Below, in pieces: positions 1 through 6,943 of a stretch of DNA of 64,000 nucleotides. The DNA is from Chloroflexota bacterium. GTDB taxonomy: Bacteria; Chloroflexota; Anaerolineae; UBA4142. Position numbers and translations under genes: made by a program. The stretch spans positions 1-64,000 of the forward strand of contig JACQYF010000020.1 of the NCBI GenBank assembly GCA_016208315.1. Direction: 5' to 3'. The notes under the pieces were generated by a model, which saw only the letters and a list, made by a program, of their open reading frames with translations, had not been told where the DNA came from and did no database searches. Position 1 is the first letter of the stretch. Each line of letters opens with the position of its first letter.

Positions 1-309
1 CCAAACAGTTACGGCGTGTACAACGATTACTCCTCGCCGACAATCCAGAACAGCGTCATTCGCGCCAGCGGCGGTTCGAACAACTACGGCATCTACAACG
101 ATGCCATTGGCGGCTCCCACACGTTGAGAATCAACAACTCGCAGATTACGGGTAGCACCCGTACGATTCGCAACGACGCCGAATTCACCACCCGCGTCGG
201 CGCATCGCTGTTGGATGGCGGCGCGGTGGATGCAAACGGCGGCACGGTGACGTGCGCGGGCGTGTACGACGAGAACTATGCTTTCACTGCCGGACCGGCG
301 TGTCCATAA
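1..309 (+). CDS. C-terminal end of a secreted beta-helix repeat protein (partial)
   Basis: The reading frame is open from the first base of the window, so this is the 3' end of a longer gene. The visible ~102 residues are rich in Asn, Ser, Gly, Tyr and Ile. They contain degenerate repeats of the kind N-S-x-I-x-A-S-G-G-S-N-N-Y-G-I-Y-N-D, as in right-handed parallel beta-helix (pectate-lyase-like) surface proteins. No catalytic residues can be assigned. It is followed 12 bases later by another small exported protein and may share its transcript. The substrate and the anchoring mode are unknown because the N-terminus lies outside the window. Confidence 0.6.
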   Translation, partial: PNSYGVYNDYSSPTIQNSVIRASGGSNNYGIYNDAIGGSHTLRINNSQITGSTRTIRNDAEFTTRVGASLLDGGAVDANGGTVTCAGVYDENYAFTAGPACP

Positions 310-321
310 GGAGGGGGAACA

Positions 322-579
322 ATGAAACGCAAGCACATTCCAGGTCTGTTCATTCTCGCCGCCTTCGCGTTCCTCGCGCTGAACGTGCGCGTCGGCTACG
401 CGGAACCGAATGCCGCGCCGCGCACGGCGGGCTATGAGATCGCGTGGTACACGCTGGACGGCGGCGGCGCGCAGAACCTGACGGGCGGCACGTACACGCT
501 CAGCGGCACCATCGGCCAATTCGATGCCGGGTCGTCGAGCGGCGGGAGTTACGCACTCGCCGGCGGCTTCTGGGTCTAG
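322..579 (+). CDS. Small secreted protein, GTIGQFDAG-type module; tail cut off by an in-frame TAG
   Basis: This is an 85-residue protein with a signal peptide (basic MKRK, hydrophobic core LFILAAFAFLALNV, likely cleavage after GYA). The mature part carries the short module Y-T-L-S-G-T-I-G-Q-F-D-A-G...Y-A-L-A-G-G-F-W, which I recall from secreted proteins of Chloroflexota and other environmental phyla; its function is unknown. GGAGGGGG lies 5-12 bases before the ATG. The TAG at 577-579 is followed in the same frame by VFGARLYLPLIRK and a second TAG at 619-621. A C-terminal YLPL-x-K tail is, from memory, a common ending of exported Chloroflexota proteins, so the first TAG probably truncates an ancestral longer protein. 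Confidence 0.65.
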   Translation: MKRKHIPGLFILAAFAFLALNVRVGYAEPNAAPRTAGYEIAWYTLDGGGAQNLTGGTYTLSGTIGQFDAGSSSGGSYALAGGFWV

Positions 580-617
580 GTATTCGGCGCGCGGCTGTAC
601 CTGCCGCTGATTCGCAA

Positions 618-645
618 GTAGGGGCGGGGTCACCCCGCCCTTGAC
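618..645. repeat. GTAGGGGC-type palindrome
   Basis: GTAGGGGCGGGGT is followed by CACCCCGCCC, giving a GC-rich hairpin. The second TAG of the preceding frame (619-621) lies inside its first bases. Related elements lie at 4231-4255 (inside valS), 22321-22348 and 31087-31129. Confidence 0.6.
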
Positions 646-664
646 CCTTCGGGTCTTTTCGCGT

Positions 665-693
665 TTGACACCGTTAGTCACTCGTGGTAGAAT
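665..693 (+). promoter_or_regulatory. Sigma-70-type promoter of the T-box leader
   Basis: TTGACA at 665-670 and TAGAAT at 688-693 are separated by exactly 17 bases, a near-consensus housekeeping promoter. Transcription would begin around 700, directly at the T-box leader. Confidence 0.75.
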
Positions 694-890
694 CCAGCCA
701 AGAAACAAGAGAAAAGACGTGGAACCGGAGGAGTAGAGCGGGCCGCGCTGATAGAGAAGAGAGGCCATCGGGTGCAAGCCCCTCGCAGCCAAGCCGTTCG
801 AATGTCGCCGGGGAGTTGGGTCAGCGAACAGGCGCGTGCCAGACTAGTTGATCCCGGTTGAGCGCCGTTATCGCGTGAGATGGGAATCAA

Positions 891-961
891 GTTACAAGTC
901 TCAGGTCTCAAGCCGCAAGCTGAAAACCTGTGACCGGGGACATGCGACCTGAGACCTGAAC
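891..961. repeat. Palindromic short tandem repeat inside the T-box leader
   Basis: TCAGGTCTCA (901-910) is the exact reverse complement of TGAGACCTGA (950-959). The surrounding segment repeats variants of the same unit. It lies between the GCCGTTATC segment and the T-box sequence, where the riboswitch can tolerate extra length. Confidence 0.55.
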
Positions 962-980
962 AAGGTGGTACCGCGTGAGG

Positions 981-1018
981 AACGCCCCTTTCGCCCTTGA
1001 GGTGGAGGGGCGTTTTTA
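981..1018 (+). terminator. Rho-independent terminator of the T-box
   Basis: AACGCCCCT at 981-989 pairs with AGGGGCGTT at 1006-1014, followed by TTTATT. This is the terminator that competes with the T-box antiterminator (962-975 region). Confidence 0.8.
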
Positions 1019-1025
1019 TTTGCGC

Positions 1026-1412
1026 TTATTTGACGACGATGGTGATCGCAAATTCCTTGCCGCGCGGGAGGTTTGCTTCAAACTGGCGAAAGTAGACGAG
1101 CTTCAGGGTCGTCGTGCCGGCACCGGTCGCCTGGAATTGCCAGGTCTCGCTGCCGCCCGCGCCGGGGAGATTCGTGAGTGGCGCGTTGTACTTGGACGAA
1201 ACGAGCTTGACGATCTTGGCATCCGGCTCGGTCACGAGATTCCATTTGTAGCCGGTCGTCGCATTCGAGTCCAGGTTGATGTTGATCGTCTGATTACGCG
1301 TCGCATCAATCGTCTGCCCGTTATTGCTCTCGGCGATTTCAATCTCGCCGGGTTGGCCGGTGCAGCCGGCGAGGAAGACGACGGCGAGCGCGAAGGCAAG
1401 CAGCGTTTTCAT
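1026..1412 (-). CDS. Chagasin-family (I42) cysteine-protease inhibitor lipoprotein
   Basis: The protein has 128 residues, with a lipoprotein signal MKTLLAFALAVVFLAGC (lipidated Cys at 17), so it should be anchored on the outer face of the membrane. The three chagasin loops are recognisable: N-A-T-T-G-Y-K-W (50-57, the NPTTGY loop), G-A-G-G-S-E-T-W (84-91, the GxGG loop) and F-R-Q-F (around 108-111, the RPW-type loop). The family tightly inhibits papain-like proteases; the partner protease is not in the window. The gene runs against the T-box transcript and ends only 8 bases past its terminator. It therefore sits between the leader and valS. A minus-strand TGCTATAAT at 1450-1458 is its likely promoter. 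Confidence 0.8.
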   Translation of the reverse strand: MKTLLAFALAVVFLAGCTGQPGEIEIAESNNGQTIDATRNQTININLDSNATTGYKWNLVTEPDAKIVKLVSSKYNAPLTNLPGAGGSETWQFQATGAGTTTLKLVYFRQFEANLPRGKEFAITIVVK

Positions 1413-1449
1413 TGGAACACCTCATCGTTGGTATCGGCAGCGCGCGCGG

Positions 1450-1458
1450 ATTATAGCA
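1450..1458 (-). promoter_or_regulatory. Extended -10 promoter for the chagasin-like gene
   Basis: Read on the minus strand this is TGC-TATAAT, an extended -10 element 38 bases before the start codon at 1412. No good -35 was seen. The same TGC-TATAAT form occurs before surE and at 17494. Confidence 0.6.
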
Positions 1459-1486
1459 CTGAATGCAAATTTGGCGGAATTCGACG

Positions 1487-2020
1487 ATGACAACCGGAAG
1501 ATTACTCTGGGGCATGACGTGGCGCGGCGGCGCGTGGGGCCTGCTCGTCGGAACGCTTGGCGGCACGGCGTACGGCGCGGTATTTGCCAATGTTTTGCTC
1601 GCCGCTGGATTGGTGAGCCAAATGCCGTTTGACTGGAAGCCAGAGTATGCGGTCAGCGCCATCGGCGCCGTTCTATTTCTCGCGCTCATCGGCGCGGTGG
1701 TCGGCGGCATATTCGGCGTACCGTCCGGGATCGTCGTCGGCACGATGGTGGGCTTGGCGATGGGTGTTTTGACGCGCGCCGTATTCTACCCGCCGCGTGG
1801 CACGCGGGTGTTTCGTTGGACGCTCGCCATTACGAGCGCGCTGCTCACCACAATTGCCGCGTGGATGTGCTTTATCGCGATCATGCTCTTTTACGCCAAT
1901 CGAAACGCCGCAAGCGTCGGCGCGCTAATGATCGTCGTCGCCATCCCCGCGCTGATCGCGGGCGCAGCCGCGGCCCTCATCAGTCGCCTACTCGCCCGCT
2001 GGTACGAGCAACATTCATAA
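1487..2020 (+). CDS. Polytopic membrane protein of unknown function
   Basis: This is a 177-residue protein if started at the ATG at 1487; an in-frame ATG at 1463 would add eight residues. Four to five hydrophobic segments are visible: Gly/Ala-rich helices near residues 8-35, 45-85 (two), 98-122 and 132-158. It ends in a short basic tail. There are no recognisable catalytic motifs, and I cannot name the family. It lies on the + strand between the T-box and valS, so read-through transcription could carry it together with valS. Its stop is followed by tandem ACGTTTT repeats before the valS ribosome-binding site. Confidence 0.55.
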   Translation: MTTGRLLWGMTWRGGAWGLLVGTLGGTAYGAVFANVLLAAGLVSQMPFDWKPEYAVSAIGAVLFLALIGAVVGGIFGVPSGIVVGTMVGLAMGVLTRAVFYPPRGTRVFRWTLAITSALLTTIAAWMCFIAIMLFYANRNAASVGALMIVVAIPALIAGAAAALISRLLARWYEQHS

Positions 2021-2022
2021 CT

Positions 2023-2081
2023 TGAGATTACGTTTTACGATTCACGTTTTACGTTTTACGTTTTACGTTTCACGATTTACA
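2023..2081. repeat. Tandem 7-bp repeats (ACGTTTT type) before valS
   Basis: Three or more perfect ACGTTTT units, with ACGATTC and ACGATTT variants, fill the spacer between the membrane-protein stop and the valS GGAGG. Only one orientation is present here, unlike most other loci in the window. Confidence 0.75.
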
Positions 2082-2094
2082 TTGGAGGTGCCCC

Positions 2095-4956
2095 ATGCCA
2101 GAAATTGAAATGCCCAAAGCGTACGATCCCCATTCCGTGGAAGAGCGACTCTACGAGTGGTGGGAAAAGCGCGGCTACTTTCAACCGCAGATTGATCCCA
2201 ACAACAAGCCGTTCGTCATCTCGATTCCGCCGCCCAACATTACCGGCGAGCTGCACCACGGCCACGCGATGTTCCTCACTTTCGAAGACTTGATGATTCG
2301 CTGGCACCGCATGTTGGGCGATCCCACCCTCTGGGTTCCCGGCTCCGACCATGCCGGCATCGCGACGCAGAACGTGGTTGAGCGCGCGCTCGAAAAGCAA
2401 GGCATCTCGCGGCGCGAGCTGGGCCGCGAAGAGTTTGTGAAACGCGTGTGGGAGTGGAAGGTCGAGTACGGCAGCATCATCACGCACCAGATTAGGCGCA
2501 TGGGCGCATCGTGCGATTGGACGCGCGAGCGCTTTACGCTCGATGCCGGACTATCGCGCGCGGTGCGCGAGGCATTCGTGCGGCTCTATGAAAGGGGGCT
2601 GATCTATCGCGGCCCGCGCCTCATCAACTGGTGTCCCAAGGATGAGTCGGCTATCAGCGATCTGGAAGTGGAGCACGAGGATACGACCGGAAAACTGTAC
2701 TACGTCAAGTATCCTCTCGAACCAAAATTACCAATTACCAATTACCAATCTCCAGAATTTATCACGGTTGCCACGACGCGACCCGAAACGATTCTCGGCG
2801 ATACAGCGGTGGCGGTGCACCCCGACGACAAACGCTACAAGAATCTAGTCGGGCGCATGGCGATTCTCCCCGCGCTCCATCGCCCGATTCCGATTATTGC
2901 CGACGACGCCGTCGCGCCGGAATTTGGCACCGGCGCGGTGAAGGTGACGCCGGGCCACGACCCGACCGACTATGACATCGGCGCGCGCCACAGCTTGCCC
3001 ATCGTCAACATCATGAACAAGAACGCGACGATCAACGAAGAAGGCGGCCCATACGCCGGACTCGACCGCTATGCCGCGCGCGAGAAACTCGTGCAAGACC
3101 TGCAGGCCGCGGGCTTGCTCGATCACACTGAAGATCACGCCATGTCCATCGGTCGCTGTTCGCGCTGCGATGCGATTGTCGAGCCGCTGATCTCGACGCA
3201 GTGGTTTGTGAAAATCGAGCCGCTCGCCAAACCGGCGATTGAGGCCGTGAAAAAGGGCGCTATCCAAATCATCCCGGAGCGCTTCAACAAAATCTATGAC
3301 GACTGGATGGAGAACATCCGCGATTGGTGTATCTCGCGCCAACTGTGGTGGGGCCATCGCATTCCCGTGTGGTACTGCGAGAACGGGCATCAGACCTGCA
3401 CGCGCACCGACCCGACGCAATGCGCGACCTGCGGCTCGACCAACATCCATCAAGACGAAGATGTGCTCGATACGTGGTTCTCGTCCGCGCTGTGGCCCTT
3501 TTCCACGCTCGGCTGGCCCGACGAGACGCCCGACCTAAAATACTTTTATCCAACATCCGTACTCGAAACCGGCTACGACATCCTGTTCTTCTGGGTGGCG
3601 CGGATGATCATGATGGGCTTGAAATGTACCGGTGACGTGCCGTTCCGCACCGTGTACCTGCACGGCCTGATCCGCCACAAGGATGGCAGCAAGATCAGCA
3701 AGTCGAACCCGCAGCCGGGCGACAACCCGCTGGACGTGATCGCCGAATACAGCGCGGATGCGCTGCGCTTTACCATCGTCACCTCGTCCGCGCCGGGCAA
3801 CGATACGAAACTCGACATGGAGAAGGTGGAGCACGCGCGCAACTTTGCCAACAAAATCTGGAACATGACAAGATACGTAATTGGTAATTTGGAATTGGAC
3901 AAAGCCATACCGCCAATTACTAATCCCCAATTACTGTCGTTGCCCGACCGCTGGATTCTCTCGCGTCTCAACCGCCTCATCGTGAATGTGACCCAGAGTT
4001 ACGCGAACTGGGATTTCGGCGAAGGGACGCGCGCGATTCACGAATTCCTCTGGAGCGAGTTTGCCGATTGGTATATCGAGGCGTCCAAGATTCAGCTGAA
4101 TGGGAGCGACGATGCAGCGAAGCAAAGCACGCGCGCGATTTTGGTACACGCATTGGATCAGGCGCTGCGCCTCCTTCACCCCGCGATGCCGTTCGTGACC
4201 GAGGAAACGTGGCAGCACTTGAAGCAAGCCGTAGGGGCAGGTCTTGTGCCTGCCCAGTGGCCCGATGCGCTCATCATCGCGCCGTGGCCCAAGGGGGAAG
4301 AGAGATTTGTGGACGCGCGGGCCGAAAAAGAGTTCGCGACGGTCATGGAGATTGTGCGCGCGATTCGGAACGCGCGGGCGGAATTCAACGTGGAACCGGC
4401 CAAGCGCATCCCGGCGATCATTTCGGCGGGCGCGGGGAAGGGGACGGCAACCGTCCCCCTACTGGAATCGCAGCGCGATACGATTGCCATGCTGGCGCGG
4501 CTCGAGCCGGCGGATTTCAAAATCGAACGACGCGCGGCGCGGCCGGCGCAGGCGCTTGCGCTCGTGGCAGGCAAGGCGGAAATCTACTTGCCGCTTACGG
4601 GCATGATTGATGTGGAAAAAGAAAACACGCGGCTCGCGGCGGAGATCGCCAAGATTAACGCCGACATCGCGCGCGCGGAAAACATGCTCGCGGGCGAATT
4701 TGCCAAGCGCGCGCCGAAAGAAGTCGTGCAGCGCACGCGCGACCAGCTCGCCGCCAACCGCGAGCGGGTCGCCAAACTGGACGTGCAAGTCGCAAGTCTG
4801 GAAGGCCGCGCGAACACGAAAGCGAACACGAAAGCGAACACGAAATCCGCGAAAGCGGCGAAACCCGCGAAAAAAAGGATCGCCAAGAAGACGACTAAAC
4901 GCCGGGCGAAGAAGGCGGCAGCCACATCGAGAAAAAAGACCACGAAGAAACGCTGA
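2095..4956 (+). CDS. valS: Valyl-tRNA synthetase with repeat-derived insertions
   Basis: The enzyme charges tRNA-Val with valine in the cytoplasm. It has 953 residues and a GGAGG ribosome-binding site 6 bases before the ATG. Class I motifs are present: HHGH (54-57, after PPPNITGEL) and KISKS (533-537). The editing domain begins at ATTRPET (about 223), and the C-terminal coiled coil is at about 840-900. Three stretches match intergenic repeat families of this genome: ITNY-encoding ACCAATT units at 2722-2752, an inverted AATTGG/CCAATTA pair at 3875-3937, and a GTAGGGGC hairpin at 4231-4255. The last ~45 residues are a Lys/Ala/Arg-rich tail with a tandem NTKA repeat (near 4810-4845), probably nucleic-acid binding. 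The gene is the expected target of the T-box at 700-1018. Confidence 0.97.
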   Translation: MPEIEMPKAYDPHSVEERLYEWWEKRGYFQPQIDPNNKPFVISIPPPNITGELHHGHAMFLTFEDLMIRWHRMLGDPTLWVPGSDHAGIATQNVVERALEKQGISRRELGREEFVKRVWEWKVEYGSIITHQIRRMGASCDWTRERFTLDAGLSRAVREAFVRLYERGLIYRGPRLINWCPKDESAISDLEVEHEDTTGKLYYVKYPLEPKLPITNYQSPEFITVATTRPETILGDTAVAVHPDDKRYKNLVGRMAILPALHRPIPIIADDAVAPEFGTGAVKVTPGHDPTDYDIGARHSLPIVNIMNKNATINEEGGPYAGLDRYAAREKLVQDLQAAGLLDHTEDHAMSIGRCSRCDAIVEPLISTQWFVKIEPLAKPAIEAVKKGAIQIIPERFNKIYDDWMENIRDWCISRQLWWGHRIPVWYCENGHQTCTRTDPTQCATCGSTNIHQDEDVLDTWFSSALWPFSTLGWPDETPDLKYFYPTSVLETGYDILFFWVARMIMMGLKCTGDVPFRTVYLHGLIRHKDGSKISKSNPQPGDNPLDVIAEYSADALRFTIVTSSAPGNDTKLDMEKVEHARNFANKIWNMTRYVIGNLELDKAIPPITNPQLLSLPDRWILSRLNRLIVNVTQSYANWDFGEGTRAIHEFLWSEFADWYIEASKIQLNGSDDAAKQSTRAILVHALDQALRLLHPAMPFVTEETWQHLKQAVGAGLVPAQWPDALIIAPWPKGEERFVDARAEKEFATVMEIVRAIRNARAEFNVEPAKRIPAIISAGAGKGTATVPLLESQRDTIAMLARLEPADFKIERRAARPAQALALVAGKAEIYLPLTGMIDVEKENTRLAAEIAKINADIARAENMLAGEFAKRAPKEVVQRTRDQLAANRERVAKLDVQVASLEGRANTKANTKANTKSAKAAKPAKKRIAKKTTKRRAKKAAATSRKKTTKKR
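2722..2752. repeat. ACCAATT tandem repeat inside valS (editing-domain border)
   Basis: ACCAATT units in tandem encode K-L-P-I-T-N-Y-Q just before the ATTRPET editing motif. The unit is of the same type as intergenic elements in the window but is read in frame. Confidence 0.7.
3875..3937. repeat. Inverted AATTGG/CCAATTA repeat inside valS
   Basis: GTAATTGGTAATTTGGAATTGG is followed after about 14 bases by CCAATTACTAATCCCCAATTAC, an imperfect inverted copy. It encodes V-I-G-N-L-E-L-D-K-A-I-P-P-I-T-N-P-Q between the catalytic core and the anticodon-binding domain, without breaking the frame. Confidence 0.7.
4231..4255. repeat. GTAGGGGC-type hairpin inside valS
   Basis: GGGCAGG (4235-4241) pairs with CCTGCCC (4249-4255). 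It encodes V-G-A-G-L-V-P-A-Q in the anticodon-binding region. It is the coding version of the elements at 618, 22321 and 31087. Confidence 0.65.
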
Positions 4957-4964
4957 GGTAATCA

Positions 4965-5531
4965 ATGCGCGTTATTTCCGGCACGGCGCGCGGCCGGACA
5001 CTCAAATCGCCCGGCGAAGCGACGCGGCCGATCACCGACCGCGCGAAAACCAGTCTGTTCAATATCCTCGGCACGCGCGTGATTGACGCCGATGTGCTGG
5101 ATTTGTTCGCGGGCGCGGGCAGCGTGGGGATCGAAGCGCTGTCGCGCGGCGCGCGCCGCGCCACCTTTGTCGAACTGGATCGCGCCGCGCTGCAAACCAT
5201 CCGCGACAATCTCGCGCTCACCAAGCTCGCGGACCGGGCGAGCGTGGTGCGGCAAGACGTTTTCAAGTTCATCGCGCAGAGCGCCGCGACCCGCTACGAT
5301 GTGATCTATGTCGCGCCGCCGCAGTACAAAGGGCTGTGGTCGAAAACGCTCGTCGCTCTCGATGACGCGGACTTGCTCGCCGACCGCGGTACGCTGGTCG
5401 CCCAGATCCATCCCAAAGAATATCGCGACCTCGCTCTAAAGCAATTTGCGCTGGTTGACCAGCGCAAATACGGCAGCACCCTACTGTGCTTTTATCAAAA
5501 AGTGAGCGCATCCAGCAACTTGCTCACTTGA
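4965..5531 (+). CDS. rsmD: 16S rRNA m2G966 methyltransferase RsmD family
   Basis: The protein has 188 residues and starts 9 bases after the valS stop with MRVISGTARGRTLKSP, a typical RsmD N-terminus. The SAM-binding motif DLFAGAGSVGIEALSRG lies near residues 43-59. It methylates N2 of G966 in 16S rRNA of the 30S subunit. The usual catalytic D-P-P-Y/F motif is A-P-P-Q-Y here (around residue 113), so the Asp is replaced by Ala. That may be a lineage trait, as the rest of the fold is intact. The last ~37 bases overlap the convergent phosphoribosyltransferase gene. Confidence 0.85.
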   Translation: MRVISGTARGRTLKSPGEATRPITDRAKTSLFNILGTRVIDADVLDLFAGAGSVGIEALSRGARRATFVELDRAALQTIRDNLALTKLADRASVVRQDVFKFIAQSAATRYDVIYVAPPQYKGLWSKTLVALDDADLLADRGTLVAQIHPKEYRDLALKQFALVDQRKYGSTLLCFYQKVSASSNLLT

Positions 5532-6133
5532 CTGTCTTCGACCTGTTTGAAATCGCGATAGAACCGTCCCACCGCCCAAAACGGTTCGGGAGTCTCGAGC
5601 ACGATCACGCCGTCGCACTCGCGCTCGAGCATTTTCACGGCCTCCGCTGGAGCGACCGGAATCGCAAGCAGGAGGCGCGCCGGAGATTGCTTGCGCAGGG
5701 CGCGCAGCGAAGCCAGCATCGTCGAACCGGTGGCAATGCCGTCGTCCACGACGATGACGGTTTTGCCCTCGACTTGAAGCGCCGGCCGATTACTGCGGAA
5801 CAATTCGAGCCGGCGCGCGATCTCTATCCGTTGACATTCGATCTCATGCTGGATGCGCTGTTCGGGAATTCCCAGGACGGCGATCAGCGCATCGTCGAGG
5901 AATATTTCGCCGGTGCTCGCCAGCGCGCCGATAGCCAACTCCGGGCTGAACGGCGCGCCCAGCTTGTGCGCGATAAAAATGTCGAGGGGCGCGTTCAGCG
6001 CCTGCGCGACCTCTGCCGCGACGACCACGCCGCCGCGCGGAATGCCCAGCACGACCAAATCCTTTTCGTCTTTGAGAAACGCGAGCCGCGCTGCCAACTG
6101 CCGCCCCGCATCCTTGCGATCACGGAAGACCAT
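5495..6133 (-). CDS. Phosphoribosyltransferase-family protein
   Basis: The protein has 212 residues. N-terminal FRDRKDAGRQLAARL and GIPRGGVVVAAEVA are typical of stand-alone type I phosphoribosyltransferases. The PRPP-binding loop VIVVDDGIATGSTM is near residues 124-137. Family members of this size are annotated only as predicted phosphoribosyltransferases, sometimes fused to dienelactone hydrolase. The acceptor base or other substrate is unknown. It overlaps the 3' end of rsmD by 37 bases tail to tail. Confidence 0.85.
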   Translation of the reverse strand: MVFRDRKDAGRQLAARLAFLKDEKDLVVLGIPRGGVVVAAEVAQALNAPLDIFIAHKLGAPFSPELAIGALASTGEIFLDDALIAVLGIPEQRIQHEIECQRIEIARRLELFRSNRPALQVEGKTVIVVDDGIATGSTMLASLRALRKQSPARLLLAIPVAPAEAVKMLERECDGVIVLETPEPFWAVGRFYRDFKQVEDSQVSKLLDALTF

Positions 6134-6146
6134 TGCAGCCCCTCTG

Positions 6147-6214
6147 TTATCCGCTAATCACGCGAATCTTCGCTAATGATCCTAGTCGTGAAGATTCGCG
6201 TGATTAGCGGATAA
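6147..6214. repeat. Perfect 25-bp palindrome
   Basis: The arm at 6147-6171 (TTATCCGCTAATCACGCG...) is the exact reverse complement of 6190-6214, with an 18-base loop. It lies between the phosphoribosyltransferase start and the aldo/keto reductase remnant, whose stop codon falls in the loop. Confidence 0.9.
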
Positions 6215-6331
6215 TCCTAGCGCCAGATTCACAGCCTGCCGTGGGCTATTTGCCTCGACAATTCCGCGGCCCAACTGCCACGTGCCCAGACCGATCACGG
6301 GAATTCCGAACTCCCACACTCCCACACTCAT
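6182..6331 (-). pseudogene. N-terminal remnant of an aldo/keto reductase
   Basis: A 49-codon frame on the minus strand begins with an ATG at 6331 that overlaps the thpR stop (ATGA). It reads EFGIPVIGLGTWQLGRGIVE, then ANSPRQAVNLALGL, then a stop. I-P-V-I-G-L-G-T-W-Q-L-G is the classic N-terminal signature of aldo/keto reductases, which normally run about 280-330 residues, so only the first strand and helix survive. The 3' end runs into the 25-bp palindrome and the 5' end into ACTCCCAC octamers, suggesting decay or deletion at repeats. I infer it was once co-translated with thpR. Confidence 0.7.
6309..6330. repeat. Tandem 8-bp ACTCCCAC repeat
   Basis: ACTCCCAC occurs twice plus a partial third unit. 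It overlaps the 5' end of the aldo/keto reductase remnant and the thpR stop. Confidence 0.6.
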
Positions 6332-6912
6332 CCCAATTCGACCGCAAATAGCTGAGTATACACGCTGCCCGTCGGTCGTAAGTCACTTTTCATCACGCTG
6401 ACGCGCTCGACGCGCATTTCGCCCAACTCGTCGGCTTGCGCGGCCGCGACCATCTCGCCGACGAATTGATGATCGTTGGGCCGAACATCGCGCTTGACGC
6501 GGCCGAGCGTCAGGTGCGGAGAAAAGGGCCGTGCTTCGCGCGCAAATCTAAGCGCCGCGCACGCCGCGTCAATTTGCGCCGCGAGCCGCGCCGCGGTGTC
6601 CACATCGCCGCGCATGCCAACCCACACCACATTGGGTCGCCGCGTGTTCGGAAACGCGCCGAGGCCGGCGAGCGTTAGCTCGAACGGTGGAATGCCCTTG
6701 CACGCGTCCGATATCGCGCTTTGCAACGCAGGCATCTTGTCGGCATCCACGCCGCCGAGGAACTTGAGCGTCAAATGGATTCCTTCGGGCGCGCTCCAAC
6801 GGACGTAACGCGCCGCGCGCTCCTCTTGCAATCGCGTCTGCAATTTACCGAGGGCGCGCCGAATCGCGTCGTCGAGTTCAATGGCGATGAATGTCCGAAT
6901 CGGTTCCGGCAT
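6328..6912 (-). CDS. thpR: RNA 2',3'-cyclic phosphodiesterase (2'-5' RNA ligase family)
   Basis: The protein has 194 residues from the ATG at 6912 (MPEPIRTFIAIEL). A longer frame upstream is only translated repeat sequence. The two catalytic HxTx motifs are HLTLKFLG and HLTLGRVK, as in the 2H phosphoesterase superfamily. LigT/ThpR enzymes open 2',3'-cyclic phosphates and can join 2'-5' ends of RNA in vitro; the physiological substrate is uncertain. The stop overlaps the start of an aldo/keto reductase remnant. Confidence 0.9.
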   Translation of the reverse strand: MPEPIRTFIAIELDDAIRRALGKLQTRLQEERAARYVRWSAPEGIHLTLKFLGGVDADKMPALQSAISDACKGIPPFELTLAGLGAFPNTRRPNVVWVGMRGDVDTAARLAAQIDAACAALRFAREARPFSPHLTLGRVKRDVRPNDHQFVGEMVAAAQADELGEMRVERVSVMKSDLRPTGSVYTQLFAVELG

Positions 6913-6943
6913 GCATCCATTTTGCAACAAACTGGGGGAAAAG

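Larger units (their letters stand above)
700..1018 (+). promoter_or_regulatory. Valine T-box riboswitch with antiterminator and terminator
   Basis: The T-box signature AAGGTGGTACCGCG lies at 962-975, just before the terminator hairpin. Upstream are a GAGTAGA/k-turn-like segment near 731, an AGAGAGGCC...GTGCAAGCC distal stem I near 760-785, and GCCGTTATCGCG near 863-875. The base of stem I pairs AACCGG (723-728) with CCGGTT (854-859). The specifier region reads GAAT-GTC-G (800-807), following the usual GAA-x-codon-purine layout, so the specifier is GUC, valine. Uncharged tRNA-Val would stabilise the antiterminator. The expected target valS starts about 1.08 kb downstream, with two other genes in between. 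A palindromic repeat (891-961) has entered the linker between stem I and the T-box sequence. Confidence 0.85.

Noticed and set aside
577-579. Read-through of TAG as pyrrolysine
   Set aside because: No pyl genes are visible and TAG is used as an ordinary stop in many genes here (for example at 10240 and 17489).
800-830. Second candidate specifier GTC at 820-822 in the T-box
   Set aside because: The standard layout GAA-x-codon-purine is met by 804-806. The later GTC lies in the following stem; both would read valine.
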